Shown here in pieces: positions 19,115 to 28,148 of a stretch of DNA of 64,000 nucleotides. The stretch comes from Gammaproteobacteria bacterium. Lineage in GTDB: Bacteria; Pseudomonadota; Gammaproteobacteria; Steroidobacterales; Steroidobacteraceae. The position numbers were made by a program, and so were the translations under genes. Every line of letters begins with the position of its first letter. Position 1 is the stretch's first letter. Below the pieces are notes generated by a model that saw only the letters and a program-made list of their open reading frames with translations, did no database searches and was not told the DNA's origin. The stretch lies in contig PLAH01000040.1 of NCBI GenBank assembly GCA_003134045.1, positions 1-64,000 of the forward strand, in the 5' to 3' direction.

Positions 19115-20620
19115 CTAACGCTTCATCGCGTCGAAGAAATCCGCATTGGTCTTGGTATCTTTCATCTTGTCCAACAGGAATTCGATCGCGGCCAATTCGT
19201 CCATCGGATGCAGGAGCTTGCGCAGAATCCACATCTTGGACAACTCGGCGGGATCCGTGATGAGCTCTTCCTTGCGCGTGCCCGAACGGTTGATGTTGAT
19301 CGACGGGAACGTGCGCTTCTCGGCGATGCGGCGATCCAAATGGATTTCCGAATTACCCGTGCCCTTGAACTCTTCGAAAATGACGTCGTCCATCTTGGAG
19401 CCGGTATCGACCAGCGCGGTGGCGAGAATGGTCAAGCTGCCGCCCTCCTCGATGTTGCGCGCCGCGCCGAAAAAGCGCTTCGGACGCTGCAGTGCGTTGG
19501 CATCCACGCCGCCGGTGAGCACCTTGCCGGAGCTCGGCACCACCGTGTTGTAGGCGCGCGCCAGACGCGTGATGGAGTCGAGCAGAATGACCACGTCTTT
19601 CTTGTGCTCGACCAGCCGCTTGGCCTTCTCGATCACCATCTCGGCCACTTGCACGTGACGGCTGGCGGGCTCGTCGAAGGTCGACGACACCACTTCGCCT
19701 TTCACGGTACGCGCCATCTCGGTCACTTCCTCGGGCCGCTCATCGATGAGCAGGACGATGAGGTACACCTCGGGATGATTGGCCGTGATGGCGGTGGCGA
19801 TGTTCTGCAGCAACATGGTCTTGCCGGCCTTGGGCGGCGAGACGATGAGACCCCGCTGACCCTTGCCGATGGGCGAAACCAGATCGATGGCGCGGGCCGT
19901 CAAATCCTCGGTCGAACCGTTGCCCCGCTCGAGCTTCAACCGCTCGGTGGGATGCAGCGGCGTCAGATTCTCGAACAGCACCTTGCCGCGCGAACTTTCC
20001 GGCGAGTCATAGTTGATCTCACCGACCTTCAGCAGCGCGAAATACCGCTCCCCGTCCTTCGGCGGGCGGATCAAGCCGGAAATGGAATCGCCGGTGCGCA
20101 GGTTGAAGCGGCGAATCTGGCTGGGCGACACATAGATGTCGTCCGGGCCGGCCAGGTAACTCGAGTCCGACGAGCGCAGAAAGCCGAAGCCATCCTGCAG
20201 AATTTCCAGCACGCCATCGCCGTAGATGTCCTCGCCCTTGCGGGCATGCGCCTTCAAGACACCGAAAATGATGTCCTGTTTGCGCGATCGCCCCATGTTC
20301 TCCAGGCCCATGGTCTCGGCCAGCTTGACGAGATCGCTGATCGGACGCTTCTTGAGCTCCGTCAGGTTCATCGAACTGCGGCTGCGAGCGAGGTCGTTCG
20401 GGGCGATGATTTCTAAGTCGTCGCCGCCCTCCGGCAGGTCACCGTAATCCTCCTGCGGAGGCCGCCCACCGTTGGTGTTGCCGTTGCGGTTGTCATTGCG
20501 CGGTCCGCGATTGGACCGATTGGAGCGCCCGCCCCCTTGGCCGCCGCCACCCTGTTGGCCGCCCTGTCCGCCGCCACCCTGGCCACCGCCGCGGGACTGG
20601 TTCCCTAGATAGCCTCTCAC
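19115..20620 (-). CDS. rho: Transcription termination factor Rho with Gly/Gln/Asn/Arg-rich N-terminal extension
   Basis: [61 protein letters not shown]; extension [34 protein letters not shown]. Confidence 0.98.
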   Translation of the reverse strand: MRGYLGNQSRGGGQGGGGQGGQQGGGGQGGGRSNRSNRGPRNDNRNGNTNGGRPPQEDYGDLPEGGDDLEIIAPNDLARSRSSMNLTELKKRPISDLVKLAETMGLENMGRSRKQDIIFGVLKAHARKGEDIYGDGVLEILQDGFGFLRSSDSSYLAGPDDIYVSPSQIRRFNLRTGDSISGLIRPPKDGERYFALLKVGEINYDSPESSRGKVLFENLTPLHPTERLKLERGNGSTEDLTARAIDLVSPIGKGQRGLIVSPPKAGKTMLLQNIATAITANHPEVYLIVLLIDERPEEVTEMARTVKGEVVSSTFDEPASRHVQVAEMVIEKAKRLVEHKKDVVILLDSITRLARAYNTVVPSSGKVLTGGVDANALQRPKRFFGAARNIEEGGSLTILATALVDTGSKMDDVIFEEFKGTGNSEIHLDRRIAEKRTFPSININRSGTRKEELITDPAELSKMWILRKLLHPMDELAAIEFLLDKMKDTKTNADFFDAMKR

Positions 20621-20946
20621 AGGTTGCTGTCCAAAAAGGCCGCGAGCTGTGACTTCGTGACAGCGCCGACTTTTTGGGCCTCCACCGTGCCATTCTTGAA
20701 CAGAATCAGCGTCGGGATACCGCGGATATTGAATTTGGGGGGAGTCGCCGGGTTGTCATCGATGTTCAGCTTGGCGATCCGAATCTTGTCTTTGTACTGA
20801 TCGGCGATCTCATCGAGGATGGGAGCGATCATCTTGCAGGGGCCGCACCATTCAGCCCAAAAGTCGAGCAAAACGGGCTTTTCTGACTTGAGCACGTCCT
20901 TATCGAACGTGGCGTCACTGGTGTGGACGATACTTGGGTTACTCAC
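20617..20946 (-). CDS. trxA: Thioredoxin
   Basis: [45 protein letters not shown] start preceded by AAAGGAGG; overlaps rho start (ATGA). Confidence 0.97.
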   Translation of the reverse strand: MSNPSIVHTSDATFDKDVLKSEKPVLLDFWAEWCGPCKMIAPILDEIADQYKDKIRIAKLNIDDNPATPPKFNIRGIPTLILFKNGTVEAQKVGAVTKSQLAAFLDSNL

Positions 20947-21202
20947 TGCGGATATACCTCCTTTTGGAGATTCGTTTGAAGTTTTTTGCGGGGTAGTTTG
21001 ATTGAAATGCGGCGCCCGGTGCTCACGCGAAGATGACGATGCGCGGCCGTTCGGGCACAATACAGCGGCTTTAGAAGTCTTGATTACCTTAAAAGGGTAC
21101 CGATGATACGGTTGAGGGGAGCGGATAGACCAGCTCCGGAATGGCCGTATTGTTAACCGGTCCCTAACCATTTTGCAAGTTTCTGCAATCCAAAAAGCGA
21201 AA

Positions 21203-22837
21203 ATGTCAGACGCCCATCTCAGTCAGCTCACGTTCGAATCGTTAAACATTGCCGAATCCCTGAAGCGGGGTATCGCCGAACTCGGCTATACGCGCTGCAC
21301 GCCGATTCAGGCACAAACCCTGCCGGTGGCATTGGCCGGACGCGATGTCGCGGGCCAGGCGCAGACCGGAACGGGCAAGACGGCGGCTTTCCTCATCGCC
21401 TTGCTGAATAAGCTATTGACCGAACCCGCGGCCGCCGACAAACCGCTGAACGCACCCCGCGCCATCGTCATCGCACCGACCCGCGAACTGGCGGTGCAGA
21501 TTCATTCGGATGCCGAAGGCATCGCGAAGTACACGGGACTCGAGCTGGCCATCGTTTTCGGCGGCGTCGATTACGAAAAGCAGCGGCGCATCCTCGAGGA
21601 AGGCGTCGACGTCTTGATCGGCACACCCGGCCGGATCATCGATTACTTCAAGCAAGGGGTCTTCGACCTGCGCCACATTCAAGTGGCCGTGATGGATGAA
21701 GCAGATCGTATGTTCGATTTGGGATTTATCAAGGATATCCGCTTTATTTTGCGGCGTTTGCCGCACCCGAACCTGCGCCTCACCATGATGTTTTCGGCCA
21801 CTTTGTCGCACCGGGTCATGGAACTCGCGTACGAGCATATGAACAACCCGGAGCTGATCCGCATCGAGCCGGACAAGATGACGGTGGATCGCGTCAAGCA
21901 GGTGCTGTACTTCCCCGCCACCGAGGAAAAGATTCCGCTGCTGATGGGACTTCTGCGCCGCATCGACGCGCGCCGCACCATGGTGTTCGTGAACACCAAG
22001 CGCATCGCCGAGGTGCTCGAGCGCACGCTCACCGCGAACGGTTTCGTCGCCCAGGCATTGTCGGGCGACGTGCCGCAGAACAAGCGCTTGAAGATGATGC
22101 GCGACTTCCACAATGGCGAGATCGCCGTGCTGATCGCCACGGACGTGGCCTCGCGCGGCCTGCATATCCCCGATGTCAGCCATGTCTTCAACTTCGATCT
22201 GCCGAACGATGCCGAGGACTACGTGCATCGCATCGGCCGCACCGCGCGTGCCGGCGCCGAGGGCGATGCCATCAGCTTCGGCTGCGAGGAGTACGCCATC
22301 TCGCTGCCGGACATCGAGCGCTACATCGGCCACCAGATTCCGCGCGCCTCCATCGATGTGCTCGACCTGGCCGACGTGACCGCGCCACCCCCCGCCGAAT
22401 GGCGTGAGCGGGCGCCCCGGCCGGGACAGCGAGGCGGCCGGCCGCCTGGCGGCGGCGGTCGCCCCGGTGGCGGTGGCGGACGATCAGGCGGCTCGGGACG
22501 CTCCGGTGGTGGGTCTCACGGTGGACCCAATCGTTCGGCGGGCGGTCGCAGCAGCAGCAGCGGGCCCCGCCGAGCAGGCCCCTCATCGTCGCACCCGGCC
22601 ACAGCCCCGATACCGCGCTCCGCACCGGAAGGCGGCTCGGCCGGCCAGGCCAATTCCACGTCGGGCGGCGGCGCGCCGGGCAGTGGCAGTGCACCCGGCA
22701 GCTCGGGCACCTCACCCGCAGCTGCGGTCGGCAGCGACGCCGCGCCAGGCACGAATCCCGCTCGGCGGCGCCGGCGGCGCAACCGTGGCGGCGGCGGCGG
22801 TCCTGCCAATAGCAACGGCCCAGCCGCTGGGAATTAG
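21203..22837 (+). CDS. rhlB: DEAD-box RNA helicase RhlB-like with Gly/Arg/Ser-rich C-terminal tail
   Basis: [41 protein letters not shown]; divergent from trxA-rho. Confidence 0.93.
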   Translation: MSDAHLSQLTFESLNIAESLKRGIAELGYTRCTPIQAQTLPVALAGRDVAGQAQTGTGKTAAFLIALLNKLLTEPAAADKPLNAPRAIVIAPTRELAVQIHSDAEGIAKYTGLELAIVFGGVDYEKQRRILEEGVDVLIGTPGRIIDYFKQGVFDLRHIQVAVMDEADRMFDLGFIKDIRFILRRLPHPNLRLTMMFSATLSHRVMELAYEHMNNPELIRIEPDKMTVDRVKQVLYFPATEEKIPLLMGLLRRIDARRTMVFVNTKRIAEVLERTLTANGFVAQALSGDVPQNKRLKMMRDFHNGEIAVLIATDVASRGLHIPDVSHVFNFDLPNDAEDYVHRIGRTARAGAEGDAISFGCEEYAISLPDIERYIGHQIPRASIDVLDLADVTAPPPAEWRERAPRPGQRGGRPPGGGGRPGGGGGRSGGSGRSGGGSHGGPNRSAGGRSSSSGPRRAGPSSSHPATAPIPRSAPEGGSAGQANSTSGGGAPGSGSAPGSSGTSPAAAVGSDAAPGTNPARRRRRRNRGGGGGPANSNGPAAGN

Positions 22838-22838
22838 T

Positions 22839-22904
22839 GTGCAGCGAGCGCACCCGGTCGGGGTGTCCGCACCCCGTAGGTTCGCGCGTCAGCGCTATAA
22901 CAAA
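22839..22904. repeat. Second copy of the REP-like element
   Basis: GCGAGCGCACCCGGTCGGGGTGTCCGCACCCCGTAGGTTCGCGCGTCAGCGCTATAAC; hairpin CGGGGTG-TCCG-CACCCCG at 22859-22876. Confidence 0.6.
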
Positions 22905-23566
22905 TCGGCGATTCGGTCGACCGCGGTGTAGCGCCCCGTCTTCTGCGCCGGCTGTGCGGAATCCGGCCGGCGCACGGCACGCAGCCAGCGAATGCCGAAA
23001 TCATGCGCTGCCTCGAGCACCGGCAGACTATCGTCGACGAATAGGGTACGGTCGGCGATGAATCCCTCCTTGGCTTGCAGACGCGGCCAGAATGCCGCAT
23101 TTTCCTTCGGCGCGTTGAACGCATGGGTCGAGTAGCACGCGTCGAAATGTGCCTCGAGCCCGACCTGCTCGTTCTTGATCGCCAACGTCACCGGATGCGC
23201 ATTGGTGACCAACACCCGCCGCTTGCCGCTCGCCCTGAGGCGCAGCAAGAAATCCTCGGCCCCAGGCAGATAGCCGATCCGCTGCAGAGCGGAGCGCTTG
23301 ATCTGGGCAATGTCGAGCCCGAGTTCCCGCGACCAGTGATCGATGCAATACCACTCGATGGTGCCGCGGGCCGCCAGGAACTTCGGTTTGATCATCTCCC
23401 AGGCGTCGGGAGCGCTCACCCCCATGGCGACCGCGTAACGGCTAGGAATCAATTCCTGCCAAAACCAATTGTCGAAACGCAGGTCGAGCAGCGTCCCGTC
23501 CATGTCCAGAAGAACGGTATCGATCTTCGACCAGTCGATCGCAGCTTTAGTGTCGCTAGTATCCAT
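22895..23566 (-). CDS. HAD-family nucleotidase (YrfG/YjjG-like)
   Basis: IDTVLLDMDGTLLDLRFDNWFWQELIP, VLVTNAHP, TLFVDDSLPVLEAA. Confidence 0.88.
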   Translation of the reverse strand: MDTSDTKAAIDWSKIDTVLLDMDGTLLDLRFDNWFWQELIPSRYAVAMGVSAPDAWEMIKPKFLAARGTIEWYCIDHWSRELGLDIAQIKRSALQRIGYLPGAEDFLLRLRASGKRRVLVTNAHPVTLAIKNEQVGLEAHFDACYSTHAFNAPKENAAFWPRLQAKEGFIADRTLFVDDSLPVLEAAHDFGIRWLRAVRRPDSAQPAQKTGRYTAVDRIADLL

Positions 23567-23583
23567 GTGCGTATGATACCGCG

Positions 23584-24369
23584 ATGAGAAATCTCACCGA
23601 TCTCGCCGAGTCCTTGATGCCGACGCTCGCCCGCGCGGGCGCCGCGATCATGCAGATATACGATGGCGGCTTCACGGTCCAGCGCAAGGACGACAATTCG
23701 CCGCTGACGCTGGCTGACCTCGAGTCGCAGCGCATCATCCTCGACAGCCTGTCCCGGCTTACAGCGGACATCCCCGTGCTTTCCGAGGAATCGGCGCAGG
23801 CGCCGTGGTCGGAACGCAAGAGCTGGAAGGAACTGTGGGTAGTCGATCCGCTCGACGGTACGCGCGAATTCGTCAAGCGCAACGGCGAGTTCACCATCAA
23901 TATCGCCCTGGTCGTGGACCACGAACCGCTGCTCGGACTGATTTCCGCCCCCGCCCAGGGACTGTTGTATTGGGGCGCCCGGGGAGTCGGCGCTTTCAGC
24001 CGGCACCGCGACGCCGCCGAGCGCCGCATCCAGGTCTCACCGCCCCACGATCCCATCCGGGTGGTAGGCAGCCGTTCGCATGCCAGCGTCGAGACCGCAA
24101 ACTATCTGGCGCGCCTCGGGCCGCACGTGGTATCCGGCATTGGGAGCTCGCTCAAATTCTGTCTGGTGGCCGAAGGCAAGGCCGAACTCTACCCGCGCTT
24201 CGGCCCCACGTCGGAGTGGGACACGGCGGCGGGACAAGCGCTGCTGGAGGCCGCCGGCGGCCACGTGACCCGCCTGGACGGCCACCGCCTGCGCTACAAC
24301 TGCCGCGAAACTGTCATCAACGGCGATTTTGTCGCTTTCAGCCATCCCAGCGTGTTACCGAGGGTTTAG
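23584..24369 (+). CDS. cysQ: 3'(2'),5'-bisphosphate nucleotidase
   Basis: LSEESAQAPWSERKSWKELWVVDPLDGTREFVKRNGEFTINIALV. Confidence 0.95.
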   Translation: MRNLTDLAESLMPTLARAGAAIMQIYDGGFTVQRKDDNSPLTLADLESQRIILDSLSRLTADIPVLSEESAQAPWSERKSWKELWVVDPLDGTREFVKRNGEFTINIALVVDHEPLLGLISAPAQGLLYWGARGVGAFSRHRDAAERRIQVSPPHDPIRVVGSRSHASVETANYLARLGPHVVSGIGSSLKFCLVAEGKAELYPRFGPTSEWDTAAGQALLEAAGGHVTRLDGHRLRYNCRETVINGDFVAFSHPSVLPRV

Positions 24370-24384
24370 GTGCGGCCGGCACGC

Positions 24385-24798
24385 TTAGGCGTTGCCGACC
24401 GGCTCGCACAGCTCCAACGTCGCATCCAGCAGCGTCGGAATATCGAAAACCACCTCATCCTCCGCCAGCGTCAACCGCGCAACGCCGGCAGCGGCGATCA
24501 GGGCGGCCGGCACGTGCAGCTGGTCGCGCTTGCGCGGCGAAGTCCAGGTGCTGACTCGGGAGTCGCCGAACGCCCGATTGAGGGCGCTCCAGCGGAGCTG
24601 GGCGGCACGGGCCAGCGCCGTGTCGCCGCCCCACTGGGCCTCGGCGACCGCCGCGGACTTGTCGACCGACGCTTTGCTGCGCGGCGCGGTCATCAGCTCG
24701 TGGACGTAGCGAACCATCTCGTTGGGGTCCACCCGCAATGTCAAATACGGCTGCACGTCGCTATTCATTCGGGGCCCTGCCTCACGGATAGTTGTCAT
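24385..24798 (-). CDS. Hypothetical protein
   Basis: ORF with plausible starts at 24798 or 24768; no family recognised. Confidence 0.5.
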   Translation of the reverse strand: MTTIREAGPRMNSDVQPYLTLRVDPNEMVRYVHELMTAPRSKASVDKSAAVAEAQWGGDTALARAAQLRWSALNRAFGDSRVSTWTSPRKRDQLHVPAALIAAAGVARLTLAEDEVVFDIPTLLDATLELCEPVGNA

Positions 24799-24889
24799 AC
24801 GGGATGTATGGGGTGCGTTCGAAGGAAATCCAGAGCCTGCCCGATGCTTAGGACCGCGCAGCGCAATGCAGGTGCGGTAAGCTTTGGGC

Positions 24890-25210
24890 ATGAACGAAGA
24901 CCTGTTGCTCCTGGTGTTGGTGGCGGCCAGCCTGGCGGTGGCCTACAAGGTATGGCATGTCGCGCTCGATGCGCGGGAATCGGCCAACCGGATTGCCAGG
25001 GAGACCTGTTCGGGAGCCGCGGTCCAGTTGCTGGACGATACCGTGGCGTTTGCCGGCTTTCGACTGGCCCGCGACCCCCGCGGCCGGCGCCGGCTGCTGC
25101 GAACTTACACCTTCGATTACACCGCCGATGGCTTCGAACGGGCCCAGGGCTTCATCGTGCTGGCCGGGCGGCATCTCGAGGCAGTAGGGCTCGCGGGCAG
25201 CCCCTCGTGA
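24890..25210 (+). CDS. DUF3301-like small membrane-anchored protein
   Basis: MNEDLLLLVLVAASLAVAYKVWHVALDARESANRIARETCSGAAVQLLDDTVAF...YTFDYTADGFERAQGFIVLAGRHLEAVGL. Confidence 0.8.
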   Translation: MNEDLLLLVLVAASLAVAYKVWHVALDARESANRIARETCSGAAVQLLDDTVAFAGFRLARDPRGRRRLLRTYTFDYTADGFERAQGFIVLAGRHLEAVGLAGSPS

Positions 25211-26049
25211 ACCCAGAGCCGGCCATCGATTTGCACACCCACTCGAATTGCTCCGACGGCTCCCTGACCCCAGCCGACTTGGTACGGCGCGCCGCGGCCG
25301 CGGGCGTGGGCGTGCTGGCTCTCACCGATCACGACACGATTGCGGGCTTGCAGGACGCACGGCAGGAGGCCCAACGGAGCGGAATTCGCATGGTGCCGGG
25401 AGTCGAACTGTCGGCCTCCTGGCGTGCGCAGGCCATCCACGTCCTGGGACTGTGGATAGATCCCGAGTCGCCCAAGCTGAAGGAACGGCTCGATTCGCAG
25501 GCCGAGCGGCGGCGCGTGCGGATGCGCAGGATCTGCGCACGCCTCGCCAAGGCTGGTTTACCGGGAGACGACCTGCTGGCAGCGGTCGAGGCGCAACCCG
25601 GTCTGCCGACGCGCGCGCATCTCGCGCAAGCACTGGTCGCAGGCGGCCACGTCGCCCGCACCGACGATGCCTTTCGCAAATACCTGGGCAAAGGCAAAGC
25701 CGCGCATCTCGCGGCCGAGTGGCCGCCGCTCGCGGACATCGTCGCCTGGATTCGCGAGGCCGGCGGAGTCGCCTCGCTGGCGCATCCGGCGCGCTATTCC
25801 CTCTCGTCCGGCGCTCGCCGCCAGTTGCTGACCGAATTCGTGGCCGCCGGCGGCGGCGCGCTCGAGGTCGTCACCGGCGGCAATGGAGCGCATCATGTCG
25901 AGGCGTCCGCGATGCTCGCCGTCAAGTTCGGTCTCGCAGGCTCGGTCGGCTCCGATTTTCACGATCCGCAACAGACTTGGAATCCCTTGGGCCGGTCCCT
26001 TGAGCTACCCGATTGCGTCATCCCCGTGTGGCGTGCCTATGGCTTATAG
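25207..26049 (+). CDS. PHP-domain phosphoesterase (RNase AM / nucleoside 3',5'-bisphosphate phosphatase-like)
   Basis: IDLHTHSNCSDGSLTPADLVRRAAAAGVGVLALTDHDTIAG; GTGA overlap with upstream stop. Confidence 0.93.
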   Translation: MNPEPAIDLHTHSNCSDGSLTPADLVRRAAAAGVGVLALTDHDTIAGLQDARQEAQRSGIRMVPGVELSASWRAQAIHVLGLWIDPESPKLKERLDSQAERRRVRMRRICARLAKAGLPGDDLLAAVEAQPGLPTRAHLAQALVAGGHVARTDDAFRKYLGKGKAAHLAAEWPPLADIVAWIREAGGVASLAHPARYSLSSGARRQLLTEFVAAGGGALEVVTGGNGAHHVEASAMLAVKFGLAGSVGSDFHDPQQTWNPLGRSLELPDCVIPVWRAYGL

Positions 26050-26085
26050 ATTCGAACGAGCAAGATCACAGAAGCAACGATCCCC

Positions 26086-26310
26086 GTGAGCGACGAAGAT
26101 AGCAACGTCAATACCGATCTGTTCAAGAACATCGAGCGCCTGCGCGGCTTACGCATCGAGCACCGCGACCTCGACGACGTGATCTCGCGCCTGAGCATGG
26201 ATTTCAAGGTCGACGAACTGCAAATGAAACGCTTGAAGAAACGCAAATTGATGCTCAAGGATCAGATCGCGCGCCTCGAAAGCCAGCTGATCCCGGACTT
26301 GAACGCATGA
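26086..26310 (+). CDS. YdcH/DUF465 family small protein
   Basis: LRIEHRDLDDVISRLSMDFKVDELQMKRLKKRKLMLKDQIARLE. Confidence 0.85.
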   Translation: MSDEDSNVNTDLFKNIERLRGLRIEHRDLDDVISRLSMDFKVDELQMKRLKKRKLMLKDQIARLESQLIPDLNA

Positions 26311-27623
26311 TGGAGTTCTGGCGGCACGTCGAAGGCTTCTTCGATATTCTGCTGACGCGCAACGTCATGACTGAGATCGCCGCGGTGACGGTGTGTCTGT
26401 GGGTGGGGTGGTTCGTAGGCGCCACGCTGCGCTCCCGCTATCAGCGCCGCGGCATCACCACGCCGACCGCGCTGACGTGGAAATACCTGGCCTCGCAAGG
26501 CATCGTCGAAGTGGCGCCGGTGGTGGTGGCGTGGATGCTGGTGATCCTGGCGCACGGCCTGCTGTTCACGGCGCACTTCGATGTGACCATCATGGACGCC
26601 GCGACGCGCCTCATCGGCGCCTACGTCGTCGTGCGCGTGGGCGTATTCCTGTTCACCGCCAGCCTCGGCAACAAGTCGTGGATGCAGCACTGGGAAAATC
26701 GCGTCACGTTGGCGCTGTGGCTGGCCATAGCCGCCGAGTATCTGGGCTGGCTCGAACCCATCATCAATGCGCTCGACAGCGTCGGAGTCGCCGCCGGCAA
26801 GAGCCGCATCACGGTGTGGTCGATACTCAAGCTGTTGTTCACGCTCACCCTGTTCGTGCTGGTGGCGGCCTGGATCAGCCGCTGGGTGGAACGCCGGCTC
26901 AAGAAGCTGAGCACGCTCGCCCCCTCGACGCGCATCGGCATCGCGAAGTTCGCCAACGCCTTCCTGATCGGCCTCAGCATTCTCATGGGATTGAACGCGG
27001 CCGGCGTCGATCTGACCGCCCTGACGGTGTTGACCGGCGCCATCGGCTTAGGGTTGGGATTCGGTCTGCAGTCGATCGCGGCGAACTTCGTCAGCGGATT
27101 CGTACTGTTGATGGACCGCTCGATCAAGCCCGGAGACGTCATCAGCCTGTCGGGCCAAGCCGGCACCAGCACGGAGAACTTCGGCTGGGTGCAGGAGTTG
27201 CGCGGCCGTTATGTGGTGGTGCGCGATCGCGACGGCGTCGAGATGCTCGTGCCGAATCAACAATTGATCTCCAATGCCGTCATCAATTGGAGCTATACCG
27301 ACCCGCGAATCCGGCTCAAGCTGCCCATCCGCGTGAGCTACCGCGACGATCCCGAAGCGGCGCTGCAAATCCTCTTGACCGCCTGCGAGGGACAAAAGCG
27401 CGTGCTGCGCGATCCGCCGCCCGTGTCGCGTCTCATGCATTTCAGCGACAGCGGCATCGAGCTGGAGTTGCGCTTCTGGATCTCCGACCCGCAGGACGGC
27501 GTCAACAACGTACGCTCCGACGTGAACCGCGCCATTTGGCGGCTCTTCAAGGAGCATCGGATCACGATCCCGGTCGCGCAGCACGAGGTCGTGCTGCACA
27601 ACGCGCTGGCCGATCTCGACTGA
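26307..27623 (+). CDS. MscS-family mechanosensitive channel
   Basis: LTALTVLTGAIGLGLGFGLQSIAANFVSGFVLLMDRSIKPGDVI; ATGA overlap with upstream gene. Confidence 0.93.
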   Translation: MMEFWRHVEGFFDILLTRNVMTEIAAVTVCLWVGWFVGATLRSRYQRRGITTPTALTWKYLASQGIVEVAPVVVAWMLVILAHGLLFTAHFDVTIMDAATRLIGAYVVVRVGVFLFTASLGNKSWMQHWENRVTLALWLAIAAEYLGWLEPIINALDSVGVAAGKSRITVWSILKLLFTLTLFVLVAAWISRWVERRLKKLSTLAPSTRIGIAKFANAFLIGLSILMGLNAAGVDLTALTVLTGAIGLGLGFGLQSIAANFVSGFVLLMDRSIKPGDVISLSGQAGTSTENFGWVQELRGRYVVVRDRDGVEMLVPNQQLISNAVINWSYTDPRIRLKLPIRVSYRDDPEAALQILLTACEGQKRVLRDPPPVSRLMHFSDSGIELELRFWISDPQDGVNNVRSDVNRAIWRLFKEHRITIPVAQHEVVLHNALADLD

Positions 27624-27664
27624 CCGCCGCGATTCACCACTCTTCAGTTTCGAAACGCTGCGCC

Positions 27665-28087
27665 GTGCCGCTCATCATCTCCCCCGAGATCGCCATTCCC
27701 GACGATGAGTTCGAATGGAAATTCATTCGCGCCTCGGGTCCCGGCGGCCAGAACGTCAACAAGGTCTCGAGCGCCGTGCAACTGCGGTTCCTGTTGCCGC
27801 AAAATACCAGCCTGCCGGTGGCCGCGAGAAATCGGCTGCGGCGCATCGCGGGACAGAAAATCAACGATGACGGCACCATCCTCATCAGCGCGCGCAGCGA
27901 GCGCAGTCAGGAACAGAATCGGCGGGAAGCATTGGATCGGCTTGCGGAACTCATCCGCACGGCCATGATCGAGCCCAAGATCCGCAAGAAAACGCGGCCG
28001 ACCAAGGCCTCCAAGGAGCGTCGCATCGATTTGAAAAAACGGCGCGGCACCACCAAGCAAGGGCGCGGCACCCAGCGCTGGGACTAA
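27665..28087 (+). CDS. arfB: Peptidyl-tRNA hydrolase / ribosome rescue factor ArfB (YaeJ)
   Basis: FIRASGPGGQNVNKVSSAVQLRF GGQ motif, basic tail KKTRPTKASKERRIDLKKRRGTTKQGR; GTG start. Confidence 0.93.
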   Translation: MPLIISPEIAIPDDEFEWKFIRASGPGGQNVNKVSSAVQLRFLLPQNTSLPVAARNRLRRIAGQKINDDGTILISARSERSQEQNRREALDRLAELIRTAMIEPKIRKKTRPTKASKERRIDLKKRRGTTKQGRGTQRWD

Positions 28088-28148
28088 AGCACGGGCGGTT
28101 GGCCCCGCGCTGGCCCCAAGGGCTGCGGCGGGGGTGGCCGCGGCAACA

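Noticed and set aside
24370-26049. 559-aa ORF ending in the PHP domain
   Set aside because: N-terminal half is antisense/out-of-frame sequence; PHP protein starts at GTG 25207
26393-28087. 564-aa ORF apparently fusing an unknown N-terminus to ArfB
   Set aside because: The N-terminal part is the out-of-frame mscS sequence; ArfB starts at GTG 27665
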